The notes under the pieces were generated by a model, which had not been told where the DNA came from, did no database searches, and saw only the letters and a program-made list of their open reading frames with translations. The position numbers and the translations under genes were made by a program. From contig JADKEV010000001.1 in assembly GCA_016717855.1 (NCBI GenBank), positions 124,001 through 188,000 of the forward strand: a stretch of 64,000 bases of DNA, given 5' to 3'. This DNA is from Betaproteobacteria bacterium. Lineage in GTDB: Bacteria > Pseudomonadota > Gammaproteobacteria > Burkholderiales > Casimicrobiaceae. Positions 1 through 8,196 of this stretch are shown piece by piece. Each line of letters opens with the position of its first letter. Positions within the stretch are counted from its first letter, which is position 1.

Positions 1-944
1 CGCAGGATCTCCCACGCCAGCGGCGAGACCTCGCCGCAGGCCAGCCCCGCCATCACCGTGTCGAGGTTGCCGGTGACGGCGACCGGGACGCCGGCCTGCG
101 CGCTCTTGAAGTAGCAGTCGGCCGCGTCCGGTTCGACGACCACCAGCTGCGGCCGCCGTTCGCCCCATCCGATCCAGAACGCCGCGCACACCGCGGCCGC
201 CAGCCCGCCGACGCCGGCCTGGACGAACACGTGAGTCGGCGGCTGTCCGGCCATCTGCCCGATGACTTCGCGCGCGATCACGCCGTAGCCATGCATCACG
301 TCGACCGGTATCTCGCGATAGCCTTCGTACGTCGTATCGGAGACGACGGTCCAGCCGTGCCGCCCCGCCTCGGTTGCCGCGTGGCGCACCGAGTCGTCGT
401 AGTTGCCGGGGACCTCGATCACCTCGGCGCCGTAGTGCGCGATCGCGGCGCGCCGCGCGGCGCTGACGTGCTCGTGCACGAAGACCACGCAGCGGCAACC
501 GAAGAGTTGCGCGCCCCAAGCGACCGACCGGCCATGATTGCCGTCAGTGGCGCAGGTCACCTTGAGGTCCTTGACGATCCCCTTGTGCGCGCCCGCGATC
601 AGTTCGCGCGAAGTCACGGCCTGGCCGGCGTTCGCCGCTTGAACCGCATTGGCCAGCAGCCGGAACACCGCATACGCGCCGCCGAGCGCCTTGAAACTCT
701 TCAGTCCGAAGCGGCCGCCTTCATCCTTGTAGTGGAGTTCGGCAATGCCGAGGCTGGCGGCCAGCCCGGGCAGCCGCTGCAGCGGCGTCGCCGCATAGCC
801 GGGCCAGCCGCGGATCTCGTCGAACGCGGCGCTGAAGCCGGCGTCGTTGAGGATGGCGGCATGCGCGGGCGGATAGGGTTCCGTGCCGGCGGCGGCGCCG
901 GGATTGCAAAAGGTGCGGATGCCGTCGGGGCTCAGCGCGGCCAT
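1..944 (-). CDS. dpaL: diaminopropionate ammonia-lyase (C-terminus off the window)
   Basis: A PLP-dependent enzyme that breaks down 2,3-diaminopropionate to pyruvate and ammonia. About 314 residues are visible; the C-terminal end lies beyond base 1. The PLP-lysine segment GRFGLKSFKALGG has the expected Schiff-base Lys at about residue 85, and CATDGNHGRSVAWGA is the cofactor-phosphate/substrate loop of the fold II (threonine dehydratase-like) family. The glycine loop QAGVGGLAAAV appears near residue 240. The start at 944 is preceded by AGGGAG about 13 bases upstream. It is divergent from selO with a 188-base gap. Related fold II enzymes such as serine/threonine dehydratase are less likely, because the N-terminal FCNP and YKDEGGRFGL segments are typical of YgeX/DpaL. 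Confidence 0.88.
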   Translation of the reverse strand, partial: MAALSPDGIRTFCNPGAAAGTEPYPPAHAAILNDAGFSAAFDEIRGWPGYAATPLQRLPGLAASLGIAELHYKDEGGRFGLKSFKALGGAYAVFRLLANAVQAANAGQAVTSRELIAGAHKGIVKDLKVTCATDGNHGRSVAWGAQLFGCRCVVFVHEHVSAARRAAIAHYGAEVIEVPGNYDDSVRHAATEAGRHGWTVVSDTTYEGYREIPVDVMHGYGVIAREVIGQMAGQPPTHVFVQAGVGGLAAAVCAAFWIGWGERRPQLVVVEPDAADCYFKSAQAGVPVAVTGNLDTVMAGLACGEVSPLAWEIL

Positions 945-1132
945 CAAGTCTTTGGCTCCCTGGAAGGGAATTGACCGATGGTACTACGGGCCGCCAGGGC
1001 ACAGGTGACGCGGGTTCGCTGCCGGTCGATGATCGCAGCGGCCGTCGCTGTCCGCGCGAAACGGGGCACTGTTGGCCTCGTTGCCCCGCTGTCGCGTCGG
1101 CCTGGGCCGCGGGAAAAAGGTAGACTTCGACG

Positions 1133-2707
1133 ATGACCACAGCCCATCAGCAGATGCCCCCGACCGCCGCATTCCGCTTCGACAATTCGTACGCCCGCGA
1201 CCTCCCGGGGTTTTACGTTGCGCGGCGACCCGAGGTCGTGCCCGGGCCACGGCTGCTGTTTCTCAACCACTCGTTGGCGGCAGAGCTGGGCCTCGACCTC
1301 GCCGCGCTCGATACGCCCGCGCGGGCGGCGATATTCGCCGGAAATACCGTGCCCGAGGGCGCCGAGCCGTTGGCGCAGGCCTACGCCGGCCACCAGTTCG
1401 GCGGCTTCTCGCCCCAGCTCGGCGACGGCCGCGCGCTCCTCCTGGGCGAGGTGATCGACCGGCAGGGGCGCCGCCGCGACATCGCGCTCAAGGGCTCGGG
1501 CCGCACGCCGTTTGCCCGCGGCGGCGACGGCAAGGCCGCCGTTGGTCCGATGCTGCGCGAGGTGCTGGTCGGCGAGGCCATGCACGCGCTGGGAATCCCC
1601 ACCACGCGTGCCCTCGCGGTCGCGGCGACCGGCGAGGACGTCTATCGGGAACGTGTCCTGCCCGGCGCGGTGCTCACGCGCGTGGCGGCGAGCCACATCC
1701 GCATCGGGACTTTTCAGTTCGTCGCTGCGCGCGGCGACGTCGATAGCCTCCGCAAACTCGCCGAGTACACGATCGCGCGGCACGACCCCGCACTCGCGAC
1801 CGCACCCACGCCCCAGCGCTTCCTGGCGCTGCTGCGGAACGTGGTCGAGCGTCAGGCGGCGCTGGTCGCGCAGTGGATGAACGTGGGCTTCATCCATGGC
1901 GTCATGAACACCGACAACATGACGCTGTCGGGCGAGACGATCGATTACGGGCCGTGCGCCTTCATGGAGGCCCACGATCCCACCACGGTGTTCAGCTCCA
2001 TCGACCACCAGGGACGCTACGCATTCGGCAACCAGCCGAACATCGCAGGCTGGAACCTCGCACGCCTGGCCGAAACGCTGCTGCCTCTGCTGTCAGACGA
2101 TACCGGGCAGGCGGTCGCGCTGGCCACCGAAGTTCTCGCCGCGTTCCCTGTGCAGTACCGCCGGCACCTGCTCCGCGGACAGCGCGCCAAGCTCGGCTTG
2201 CACGGTCCGCGTGAAGGCGAACCGGACGATGACAGCGGCGACGGCGACGATGCCGCGCTCGCCGACGACTGGTTGGCGCTGCTGCAAGCCGGGCGGGTGG
2301 ACTTCACTCTCGGCTGGCGGCGGCTCGCCGACGCCGCTGCCGGCGACGAAGCGCCGCTGCGCGCCTTGTTCGCCGATCCGCGCGCGCCCGATGCGTGGCT
2401 GGCCCGCTGGCGGGAGCGATTGGCCAATGAGGACGCCGGCGAAAGCGACAGCGCACAAGATGGTCCCGCCATCGCGGGGTTGGAGCGCGCCCGGGCGATG
2501 CGCGGCGTCAATCCCATCGTCATCGCCCGCAACCATCGGGTGGAAGAAGCACTCGCTGCCGCGTCCGACAACGGCGACTTGGCGCCCTTCGAACGCTTGC
2601 TCGATGCCCTCAGGCAACCGTACGACGAGTCACCCGGGTCGGCGCCTTACGCCGAGCCGGCGCCCGCCGCCGTGACAGCGGCCTATCAGACGTTCTGCGG
2701 CACCTGA
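1133..2707 (+). CDS. selO: protein adenylyltransferase SelO (YdiU family)
   Basis: A pseudokinase-fold enzyme that transfers AMP from ATP to hydroxyl side chains of proteins; the family is linked to redox stress. The 524-residue length is normal. The hallmark AYAGHQFGGFSPQLGDGRA lies near residues 83-101, followed by the ALKGSGRTPFARGGDGKA nucleotide loop and the metal-binding NTDNM segment (HGVMNTDNMTLSG). The C-terminus ends in FCGT: bacterial SelO proteins usually have Cys where the eukaryotic protein has selenocysteine, and a Cys is present here. An AAGGTAG-like ribosome site lies about 11 bases upstream. It appears monocistronic. Its stop codon overlaps a toxin-gene remnant in another frame. 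Confidence 0.95.
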   Translation: MTTAHQQMPPTAAFRFDNSYARDLPGFYVARRPEVVPGPRLLFLNHSLAAELGLDLAALDTPARAAIFAGNTVPEGAEPLAQAYAGHQFGGFSPQLGDGRALLLGEVIDRQGRRRDIALKGSGRTPFARGGDGKAAVGPMLREVLVGEAMHALGIPTTRALAVAATGEDVYRERVLPGAVLTRVAASHIRIGTFQFVAARGDVDSLRKLAEYTIARHDPALATAPTPQRFLALLRNVVERQAALVAQWMNVGFIHGVMNTDNMTLSGETIDYGPCAFMEAHDPTTVFSSIDHQGRYAFGNQPNIAGWNLARLAETLLPLLSDDTGQAVALATEVLAAFPVQYRRHLLRGQRAKLGLHGPREGEPDDDSGDGDDAALADDWLALLQAGRVDFTLGWRRLADAAAGDEAPLRALFADPRAPDAWLARWRERLANEDAGESDSAQDGPAIAGLERARAMRGVNPIVIARNHRVEEALAAASDNGDLAPFERLLDALRQPYDESPGSAPYAEPAPAAVTAAYQTFCGT

Positions 2708-2799
2708 TCGTCGGGCGCAAGTTCACGCTACTGACGGTAAACGCCCGGGATTTCAAGGATGTGCCGGGATTGAAATTCCTGGTCGTTGAAGGCGTTTAG
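2704..2799 (+). pseudogene. C-terminal remnant of a VapC-like PIN-domain toxin
   Basis: This frame reads about 31 residues to a TAG and contains LLTVNARDFKDVPGL followed by KFLVVEGV. That matches the C-terminal signature of VapC/PIN ribonucleases (T-x-N-x-x-D-F then x-x-P-G-L), including one of the conserved acidic residues. No start codon, N-terminal PIN acidic residues or antitoxin gene are present, and the frame runs into the 3' end of selO. It is read as the end of a deleted toxin-antitoxin locus. Confidence 0.6.
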
Positions 2800-2858
2800 G
2801 CAGTTCCGGCGTATGGGTGCCGACGACCCGGTTCTGCTGCCGCCGAAGCGCGGCGCGC

Positions 2859-3608
2859 TCAACCGCCCGCGGCGCCCTCGACCAGACGCGCCAGGATCCG
2901 CATCACATCCTCCATCGCCGCCGCGCGCGTGGCCGTCAGTTCGGCGCGCACGATGCCATCCTTGCTGGCCCCCATCCCCGCCGCGTGGTTGACGATGGGG
3001 CACAGCGCCGCGTACGCGAGACCCGCTTCGCGCGCCAGCCCCGCCTCGGGCATCAGCGTCTGGCCAACGAGATCGCAGCCGGCGCGCACGAAGCTCCTGA
3101 TCTCCGCCGCGGTTTCCAGCCGCGGGCCGTTGAAGCAGGCGTAGCAGCCGCCGTCGAAGACGCTGACGCCGGCGCCGGCCGCCGCCGCCAGTAGCCGGTC
3201 GCGCAGCGCCTGCGTGAACGGCAGCGTGAAGTCGACATGGACGACCGGCCCGGCATCGCCGTCGGAAAACGTGTGCGCGCGGCCCCAGGTGTAATCGATG
3301 ATCTGGTCGGGGACGATGATGGCGCCCGGGCCGAAGCCCTCGCGCATGCCGCCCGACGTGCCGATTGCGATGACGGAGGTCACGCCCAGGCTGCGCAAGG
3401 CCCAGATGTTCGCCCGGTAGTTGATCAGGTGCGGCGCGACCGCGTGCGGGTCGCCGTGCCGCGGCAGGAACGCCACCTCGCGGCCGGCGATGGCGCCCAC
3501 GCTGATCGGCCCCGATGGCTCGCCGTAGGGCGTGCTCACGCGTTCGCGGCGCGCGCCGTCGAGGATCGCGAGCCGCGTCAATTGCGACCCGCCGATGATT
3601 GCATCCAT
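2859..3608 (-). CDS. S-methyl-5'-thioinosine phosphorylase (MTAP/PNP family)
   Basis: A nucleoside phosphorylase of 249 residues from the ATG at 3608, which has GGAAGGA upstream. Visible family features are the phosphate loop with PRHG (about residue 60), GTSGGMREGFGPGAIIVPDQ, and the ribose/base segment CYACFNGPRLETAAEIR. The purine-site motif is NHAAGMG. In adenine-specific MTAP this position carries Asp, whereas Asn with an AAG tail is typical of enzymes preferring 6-oxopurines such as methylthioinosine. The likely reaction is methylthioinosine (or a related nucleoside) plus phosphate to hypoxanthine and methylthioribose-1-phosphate. The latter is the classical substrate of the MtnA-type isomerase encoded about 2.3 kb away. 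It is divergent from the LysR gene. General purine nucleoside phosphorylase activity is the main alternative. Confidence 0.8.
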   Translation of the reverse strand: MDAIIGGSQLTRLAILDGARRERVSTPYGEPSGPISVGAIAGREVAFLPRHGDPHAVAPHLINYRANIWALRSLGVTSVIAIGTSGGMREGFGPGAIIVPDQIIDYTWGRAHTFSDGDAGPVVHVDFTLPFTQALRDRLLAAAAGAGVSVFDGGCYACFNGPRLETAAEIRSFVRAGCDLVGQTLMPEAGLAREAGLAYAALCPIVNHAAGMGASKDGIVRAELTATRAAAMEDVMRILARLVEGAAGG

Positions 3609-3681
3609 GCCCGCATCCTTCCGTTGAGAGTCTTGCCCGCGGCAAGGGCAGCGAAGCGCTTCCCGTTGCAGCCGCCCGCGC

Positions 3682-3740
3682 AATATTGATGACGCTCCGT
3701 TAATTTGTTAAATTGAATCTTCTTGTGGATTGATGAGATA
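3682..3740. repeat. 59-bp AT-rich promoter element, copy 1
   Basis: An AT-rich block in GC-rich DNA between the divergent phosphorylase and LysR genes, ending 5 bases before the LysR ATG. It matches the block at 12661-12719 at 55 of 59 positions without gaps. It contains the imperfect palindrome TTAATTTGTTAA and TTGATG/TTAAAT hexamers that could serve as promoter boxes. A shared operator/promoter is the likely role (see the findings). Confidence 0.85.
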
Positions 3741-3745
3741 CGCAT

Positions 3746-4639
3746 ATGAATCTGTCGCTGCGCCAATTGCGGGCGTTCGTCGCCGTCGCCGGCACCGGCA
3801 GCTTCACCGGCGCGGCGAAGCAGCTCCACATCACGCAGTCGGCTCTGAGCCTGCTGATCAAGGACCTCGAGACGGAACTGGGGGTCCGCCTGCTCGACCG
3901 GACCACCCGCGCCGTGGCGTTGTCCGACGTGGGCCACGCGTTCTTCCCGCTGGTGCAGGGCGTGCTGCAGGACCTGGAGCGCGCGGTCGCGAGCGTCGCC
4001 GACCTGCGCGACCTGAAGCGCGGCGTCGCGCGCATCGCCGCCCCGCAGATCATGTCGCTGACCCTGCTGCCGCAGGCGCTGGCCGCCCACCGCGCGCGGT
4101 ACCCCGGCGTGCAGGCGCGGATCGTCGAATGCCTGATGGAAGAGTTGCCGGCGAAAGTGATCAGCGGCGAAGCCGACCTGGGCGTCGGCCCCGAGCGCAC
4201 GGTCGGGCCTGAGATCGAGGTGATCCCTTTGATGAAGGCACCGGTGATGCTGGTGTGCCCGCAGCGCCATCCGCTCGCCGTGGCCAGGAAGGTGACCTGG
4301 CGTGACGTGCTGGCTTATCCGTTCGTCGCGCAGCGCGGCGAATACAGCGCGAAGATCGACCGCGACCTGAGCGCCCATTCCCGGGACCTGCGCCTGCACC
4401 CCAGCGACGAAGTGACGTACGTGACCACCGCGCTGAGCATGGTCAGCAGCGGCCTCGGGCTGACCGCGTGCCCGGAGTTCGTGCGTCCGCTGGCGAAGTC
4501 GTTCGGCCTGCACATGCGCGCGGTCGTCGAGCCGAAAATGGTCCGCGAGTTCTGCATTTTCGTGAAGCGGCAGCAGGAATTGAACCCGGCGGCGGCGAGC
4601 CTGCTCACTGCGCTGAAGGAGGTGGCGCGGAAATTGTGA
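3746..4639 (+). CDS. LysR-family transcriptional regulator
   Basis: 297 residues, the normal LysR size. The N-terminal winged helix-turn-helix (about residues 4-63) includes GSFTGAAKQLHITQSALSLL and LGVRLLDRTTR. The remainder is a periplasmic-binding-like effector domain with DLGVGPE and LMVSSGLGLTACPEF segments. It starts 5 bases after the shared 59-bp element and is divergent from the phosphorylase gene, so it probably controls that promoter. Because the same element stands before the transporter/deaminase genes at 12.7 kb, it may control those too. The effector is unknown; a nucleoside or pentose derivative would fit the neighbours. Confidence 0.92.
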   Translation: MNLSLRQLRAFVAVAGTGSFTGAAKQLHITQSALSLLIKDLETELGVRLLDRTTRAVALSDVGHAFFPLVQGVLQDLERAVASVADLRDLKRGVARIAAPQIMSLTLLPQALAAHRARYPGVQARIVECLMEELPAKVISGEADLGVGPERTVGPEIEVIPLMKAPVMLVCPQRHPLAVARKVTWRDVLAYPFVAQRGEYSAKIDRDLSAHSRDLRLHPSDEVTYVTTALSMVSSGLGLTACPEFVRPLAKSFGLHMRAVVEPKMVREFCIFVKRQQELNPAAASLLTALKEVARKL

Positions 4640-4711
4640 GGGGACGGCGCCGTGAGACAATTCGCGACTCGACCGCACGACCAATTCCATCACTGAACAG
4701 GAGCGCGAGCC

Positions 4712-5911
4712 ATGACCAATCATCCGCTGCGTCTCGGCATCTTCGGCGTTGGCCGGATGGGACTCGTGCATCTCGAGAACCTCGCGCGCCTTGCGCGGGA
4801 CGGCGAGATCGATCTGGTCGCCATCGGCGACCGCTTCCAGCCGACGCTTGCCGAAGCAGGCGCCCGGCTCGGGCAGTGGGGCACGCCGCGGGCGGCGAGT
4901 GAAGTCTTGCAGTTCGCGACGCCGGAGGCGATGGCGGACCAATGCCCGCTCGATGCCTGCGTCGTCGCCTCGCGCACCGAAGATCACGCGCGCGACACGC
5001 TGTGCCTTGCCGGTCGCGGCATCCGCGTGCTGGTCGAGAAGCCGCTGGCCGGCTCGGTCGCCGAAGCGGCGTCGTTCTGCGCGGCGCTCGGCGACGCATG
5101 CCACGACCTCGTGCAGATCGCATTCCAGCGCCACTACGACAATGCCGCACTGGCCGCGATGCGGTGGGTGGCCGGCGGACGCATCGGTGCGCTGCAGCAG
5201 TCGCATCACGTGCTGCAGGACAAGAACCCGACGCCCGCCAACTATCAGAGTTCCGGCATCACGGCCGACATGGCGATTCACCTGATCTTCGAAGCGATGG
5301 CTTTCCACAACTTTGAATTGCCGCTGTCGGTGCAGGCGCTGCGCTTCATGGCGCCGCACTACCAGGATCGCGCCGGCGAAGGCGCGAATGTCGTGCACGC
5401 CTTTTGCCAATGGGCGGACGGATCGCTCGCGCATCTGTGGGGATCGAGGATCAACAATACGGGCTACGACAACGGGTTCAAGCTGATCGGCACCGCGGGC
5501 CGGATCGACGTCGGCGAGTTCGTCGGCGACTTCGGCCCGGTCACGGCCCGGCTGTGGACCGGCACCGGCGATGGGGAGCCACGCGGCGTCCTGCGCGAAG
5601 CGCTGACCTTCGACATGACGCCGACGACCCCGGACCAGCCTGACTTCCATGCGCGTTATGCTGCCGCCTATGCGGGCGAACTCGACGGCTTTCTCCGGCG
5701 CGTGCGCGACGGCCGGCCCGGCGAGCCGGGCTTGGACATCGGGTGGAAGACGATGCTGGTAGCGGAGCTGGCCGAGCGCAGTTCGCGCGAAGGCGGCCGG
5801 CAATTCCGGCTGGTCATGGCGGACGGCTCGCCGCCCCGCTCTGCCGCCGACGCGTTGACGCTGGTTCAGGACGCGGGCAGCAGTCCTGCCGCCCCGCTTT
5901 CACTCCGGTAG
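4712..5911 (+). CDS. Gfo/Idh/MocA-family NAD(P)-dependent oxidoreductase
   Basis: A 399-residue sugar or polyol dehydrogenase-type protein. The N-terminal Rossmann fold begins with RLGIFGVGRMGLVHLENL (GxGxxG), and the family Glu-Lys-Pro signature VEKPLAGS lies at about residues 109-116. The C-terminal alpha/beta domain has a possible catalytic His in TADMAIHLIFE. These enzymes act on inositols, cyclic sugars or their derivatives; the substrate cannot be read from sequence. The ATG has AGGAG 8 bases upstream. It follows the LysR gene on the same strand and overlaps the end of the convergent isomerase gene by 46 bases. Confidence 0.9.
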   Translation: MTNHPLRLGIFGVGRMGLVHLENLARLARDGEIDLVAIGDRFQPTLAEAGARLGQWGTPRAASEVLQFATPEAMADQCPLDACVVASRTEDHARDTLCLAGRGIRVLVEKPLAGSVAEAASFCAALGDACHDLVQIAFQRHYDNAALAAMRWVAGGRIGALQQSHHVLQDKNPTPANYQSSGITADMAIHLIFEAMAFHNFELPLSVQALRFMAPHYQDRAGEGANVVHAFCQWADGSLAHLWGSRINNTGYDNGFKLIGTAGRIDVGEFVGDFGPVTARLWTGTGDGEPRGVLREALTFDMTPTTPDQPDFHARYAAAYAGELDGFLRRVRDGRPGEPGLDIGWKTMLVAELAERSSREGGRQFRLVMADGSPPRSAADALTLVQDAGSSPAAPLSLR

Positions 5912-6963
5912 TCGCGCAACGCCGACGGCAGGAACAGGCCGCGGTCGGTGACGATGGCCGTCACCAGTTCAGGCGGCGTGATGTCGAAGGCCGGATAGAG
6001 CCCCTGGACTCCGGCCGGCGCGGTGCGCAGTCCCTCGAACTCGAGCACCGGGCCGCCGTCGCGGTATTCGACGTGGATGTCGGCGGCGCCCGCGCTTTCG
6101 AAGTCCGGCCCGCTCTGGCGCAGCACGTAGTACGGGACGCCATTCGCGTGCGCGGCGAGCGCGTACTGGTACGTGCCGACCTTGTTGCAGATCGTGCCAT
6201 CGAGGCAGACGCGGTCGGCGGCTGTGACCAGCATGCGCACGCGGCCTTCGCGCATCAGGAACCCGCCCATGCCGTCGGTGATCACCGTCACTTTGTGTCC
6301 GATCTGCTGCGCCGACAACGCAGTCAGCCGCGCGCCCTGCAGGTAGGGCCGGGTCTCGGAGCAGAACAGGTCGATGGTGCGGCCGGCCCGCCGCGCTTCC
6401 AGCAGCAGGTAGAGCAGCGAGCGGTCGGCGAAACAATGCGTGAGCACCCCCCCCTCGTCGGGCAGCAGCGGCAGCGCATGGCGCGCGGTGGCCAGCGCCT
6501 GGCGCGCCCATTGCTGCGCCATCGCGTCGACGGCGCTGACGATGGCGCCGCGAATGTCATGGCCTTGCGCATGCGCATCGGCAATGGTGCGCTCGATGCC
6601 TTCGATCATCCGCTTCAGCGCCAGCCCGGTTGGCCGTGTCGCGACCAGCCGCTGCGCGGCGAGCCGCCCGTCGCGTGCCGCCGTCGCCGGATCGGCGATC
6701 GCCAGCGCCATCCCGTAGCCCGCAGCAAGTGATAGCGTGAACGCGCCCTGGATCGCCATCTCTTCGATCGCGACGGCCACGTCCTCAACCGACCGGCATA
6801 CCAGTTCCACCTGTTCGTGCGGCAGGCGCCGCCGGTCGAGGATCCGGACATGATCGTCGTGCCAGTACGCCATGCCCCGGCGCTGCACCAGCAGCGGCAG
6901 GTCGGCTTCGAAGTATTCGCCGTCGAGGCCGCGCAGTTCAGCGGACAAGCGACACCCCGCCAT
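5866..6963 (-). CDS. MtnA/eIF-2B-like methylthioribose-1-phosphate isomerase family protein
   Basis: A 365-residue member of the MtnA/eIF-2B-alpha family, which isomerises methylthioribose-1-phosphate to methylthioribulose-1-phosphate. IQGAFTLSLAAGYG, the catalytic-Cys segment GGVLTHC and FCSETRPYLQGARLTA are all present. However, the usual catalytic-Asp segment NGD-x-x-NKIGT reads DGTICNKVGTYQYA, so the Asp position holds Thr. The fold and likely sugar-phosphate chemistry are clear, but the substrate may differ from classical MtnA. The ATG at 6963 lies inside the end of the upstream SDR gene (26-base overlap), implying translational coupling. It is the last gene of the operon. Confidence 0.78.
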   Translation of the reverse strand: MAGCRLSAELRGLDGEYFEADLPLLVQRRGMAYWHDDHVRILDRRRLPHEQVELVCRSVEDVAVAIEEMAIQGAFTLSLAAGYGMALAIADPATAARDGRLAAQRLVATRPTGLALKRMIEGIERTIADAHAQGHDIRGAIVSAVDAMAQQWARQALATARHALPLLPDEGGVLTHCFADRSLLYLLLEARRAGRTIDLFCSETRPYLQGARLTALSAQQIGHKVTVITDGMGGFLMREGRVRMLVTAADRVCLDGTICNKVGTYQYALAAHANGVPYYVLRQSGPDFESAGAADIHVEYRDGGPVLEFEGLRTAPAGVQGLYPAFDITPPELVTAIVTDRGLFLPSALRDYRSESGAAGLLPAS

Positions 6964-7702
6964 CGACGACCAGGTTGACGCCGGTGATCCAATCGGCGGC
7001 CGGCGAGGCCAGGAACACGCAGGCATTGGCGACGTCCACCGGCCTGCCGATCCGGCCCAGCGGCGCGTCCTGGCGGAAGCGGGCGACGCCTTCGGGCCAC
7101 GCCTCTTCGAGCCCCGGGCGATCGACGAGTCCGGGCGAGATCGCATTGACGCGGATGCCCAGCGGACCGAGCTCGGCGGCGAGGCCGCGGGTGAGCGCCA
7201 CGACCGCCGCTTTGGACGCGCTGTAGTGGGACATCCCCGAGCCCGGCCGCTCGGCCCTGACCGACGCGATGTTGACGATGGCGCCGCCACTCCCCGACGC
7301 GCGGAGCGCGTGGACCGCCGCGCCGACGACCAGATGGACGCTGCGCGCATTGGCCGCCATCACGGCGTCCCACGCGTCGGCGTTGATGTCGGACCAGGCG
7401 CCCCGGGTCTGCAGCCCGGCGTTGTTGATCACGATGTCGAGGCGGCCGAAGCGCGCCAGCGTCGCGGCGACGAGCGCGCGGGCGCCCGCTTCGGTCGCGA
7501 CGTCCGCGGCGTGGAAGGCCGTGTCCGTCGCGGCGGTGTCGCTGCCCTCATGCCCTGAATCCGCAACGCTCCGCGCATTGCGCATCACCGCCGCGCCCGC
7601 TTCGCGCAGGCGCTGCGCGATGGCCAGGCCGATGCCCTGGCTCGAGCCGGTGACAATCGCAACGCGGCCGGAGAGATCGAAGTCGGCGGCGCTGCCCGTC
7701 AT
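6938..7702 (-). CDS. short-chain dehydrogenase/reductase
   Basis: 254 residues. The cofactor motif TGSSQGIG lies near residue 19, NNAG near residue 98, and the catalytic Ser and Y-x-x-x-K are in NIASVRAERPGSGMSHYSASKAAV. The C-terminal end is that of a FabG-like classical SDR (ITGVNLVVDGGVSL). The start ATG overlaps the stop of the cupin gene (ATGA), and the end overlaps the isomerase start. A plausible role in this operon is reduction of an aldehyde or oxidation of a sugar alcohol from the neighbouring aldolase; the substrate is not visible. Confidence 0.9.
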   Translation of the reverse strand: MTGSAADFDLSGRVAIVTGSSQGIGLAIAQRLREAGAAVMRNARSVADSGHEGSDTAATDTAFHAADVATEAGARALVAATLARFGRLDIVINNAGLQTRGAWSDINADAWDAVMAANARSVHLVVGAAVHALRASGSGGAIVNIASVRAERPGSGMSHYSASKAAVVALTRGLAAELGPLGIRVNAISPGLVDRPGLEEAWPEGVARFRQDAPLGRIGRPVDVANACVFLASPAADWITGVNLVVDGGVSLVR

Positions 7703-8196
7703 TGCAGCGCGTCCGGACGCGGCGCGAGATCGCGGATCCGCCGCTCGGCCGCCGGGTACCGGCGCACCAACTCTTCGATATCGGGAAACTCGAAGCCTTC
7801 GTGCCGGAAGCCGGGCGCCATCGTCGCGCCGGTCAGCGACCACGGCCCGTCGCTGCGGCTGCCTTGCCAGACGCCCCTGGGCACGACGACCTGCGGCAGG
7901 TGCCCCGCTGCGTAGTCGCGGCCGAGCACTGGCTCCTCGATGCGGCCGTCCGGAAAGAGCAGCAGCAGGCGGCGCGGCGCGCCGGCGTAGAAGTGATAGA
8001 CCTCGGTGCTCTCCAGCCGGTGCAGCGCGGAATAATGCTCACCGCCGATCAGCGCGACGATCGCCGTCCCGAAATCGTCCTTCAGGTTCTGCTTGATCAG
8101 CGTGCCCTCACCGCTTTCCTGCGGCCGCATCCCGAAGAGGACGCGCAGGCGTTCGAATTCTTCGTTGGCGTTCACTGGTGGTGCTCCTCGAATCAT
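7699..8196 (-). CDS. cupin protein, DUF985/YML079-like
   Basis: 165 residues with the RmlC-like jelly roll of the DUF985 family. TLIKQNLKDDFGTAIVALIGGEHYSALHRL is followed by the cupin strand EVYHFYAGAP, then LVVPRGVWQ-type and GFRHEGFEF segments. Family members often sit beside sugar-modifying genes, but no reaction is established. It ends on the start codon of the SDR. Its first 89 bases overlap the 3' extension of the aldolase reading frame, which suggests that the aldolase gene grew into it (see the findings). Confidence 0.78.
   Translation of the reverse strand: MIRGAPPVNANEEFERLRVLFGMRPQESGEGTLIKQNLKDDFGTAIVALIGGEHYSALHRLESTEVYHFYAGAPRRLLLLFPDGRIEEPVLGRDYAAGHLPQVVVPRGVWQGSRSDGPWSLTGATMAPGFRHEGFEFPDIEELVRRYPAAERRIRDLAPRPDALQ

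Noticed and set aside
3578..5803. A 741-codon minus-strand frame opposite the LysR and Gfo/Idh genes
   Set aside because: Shadow of the plus-strand genes, with Arg/His/Gln-rich composition and no domains.
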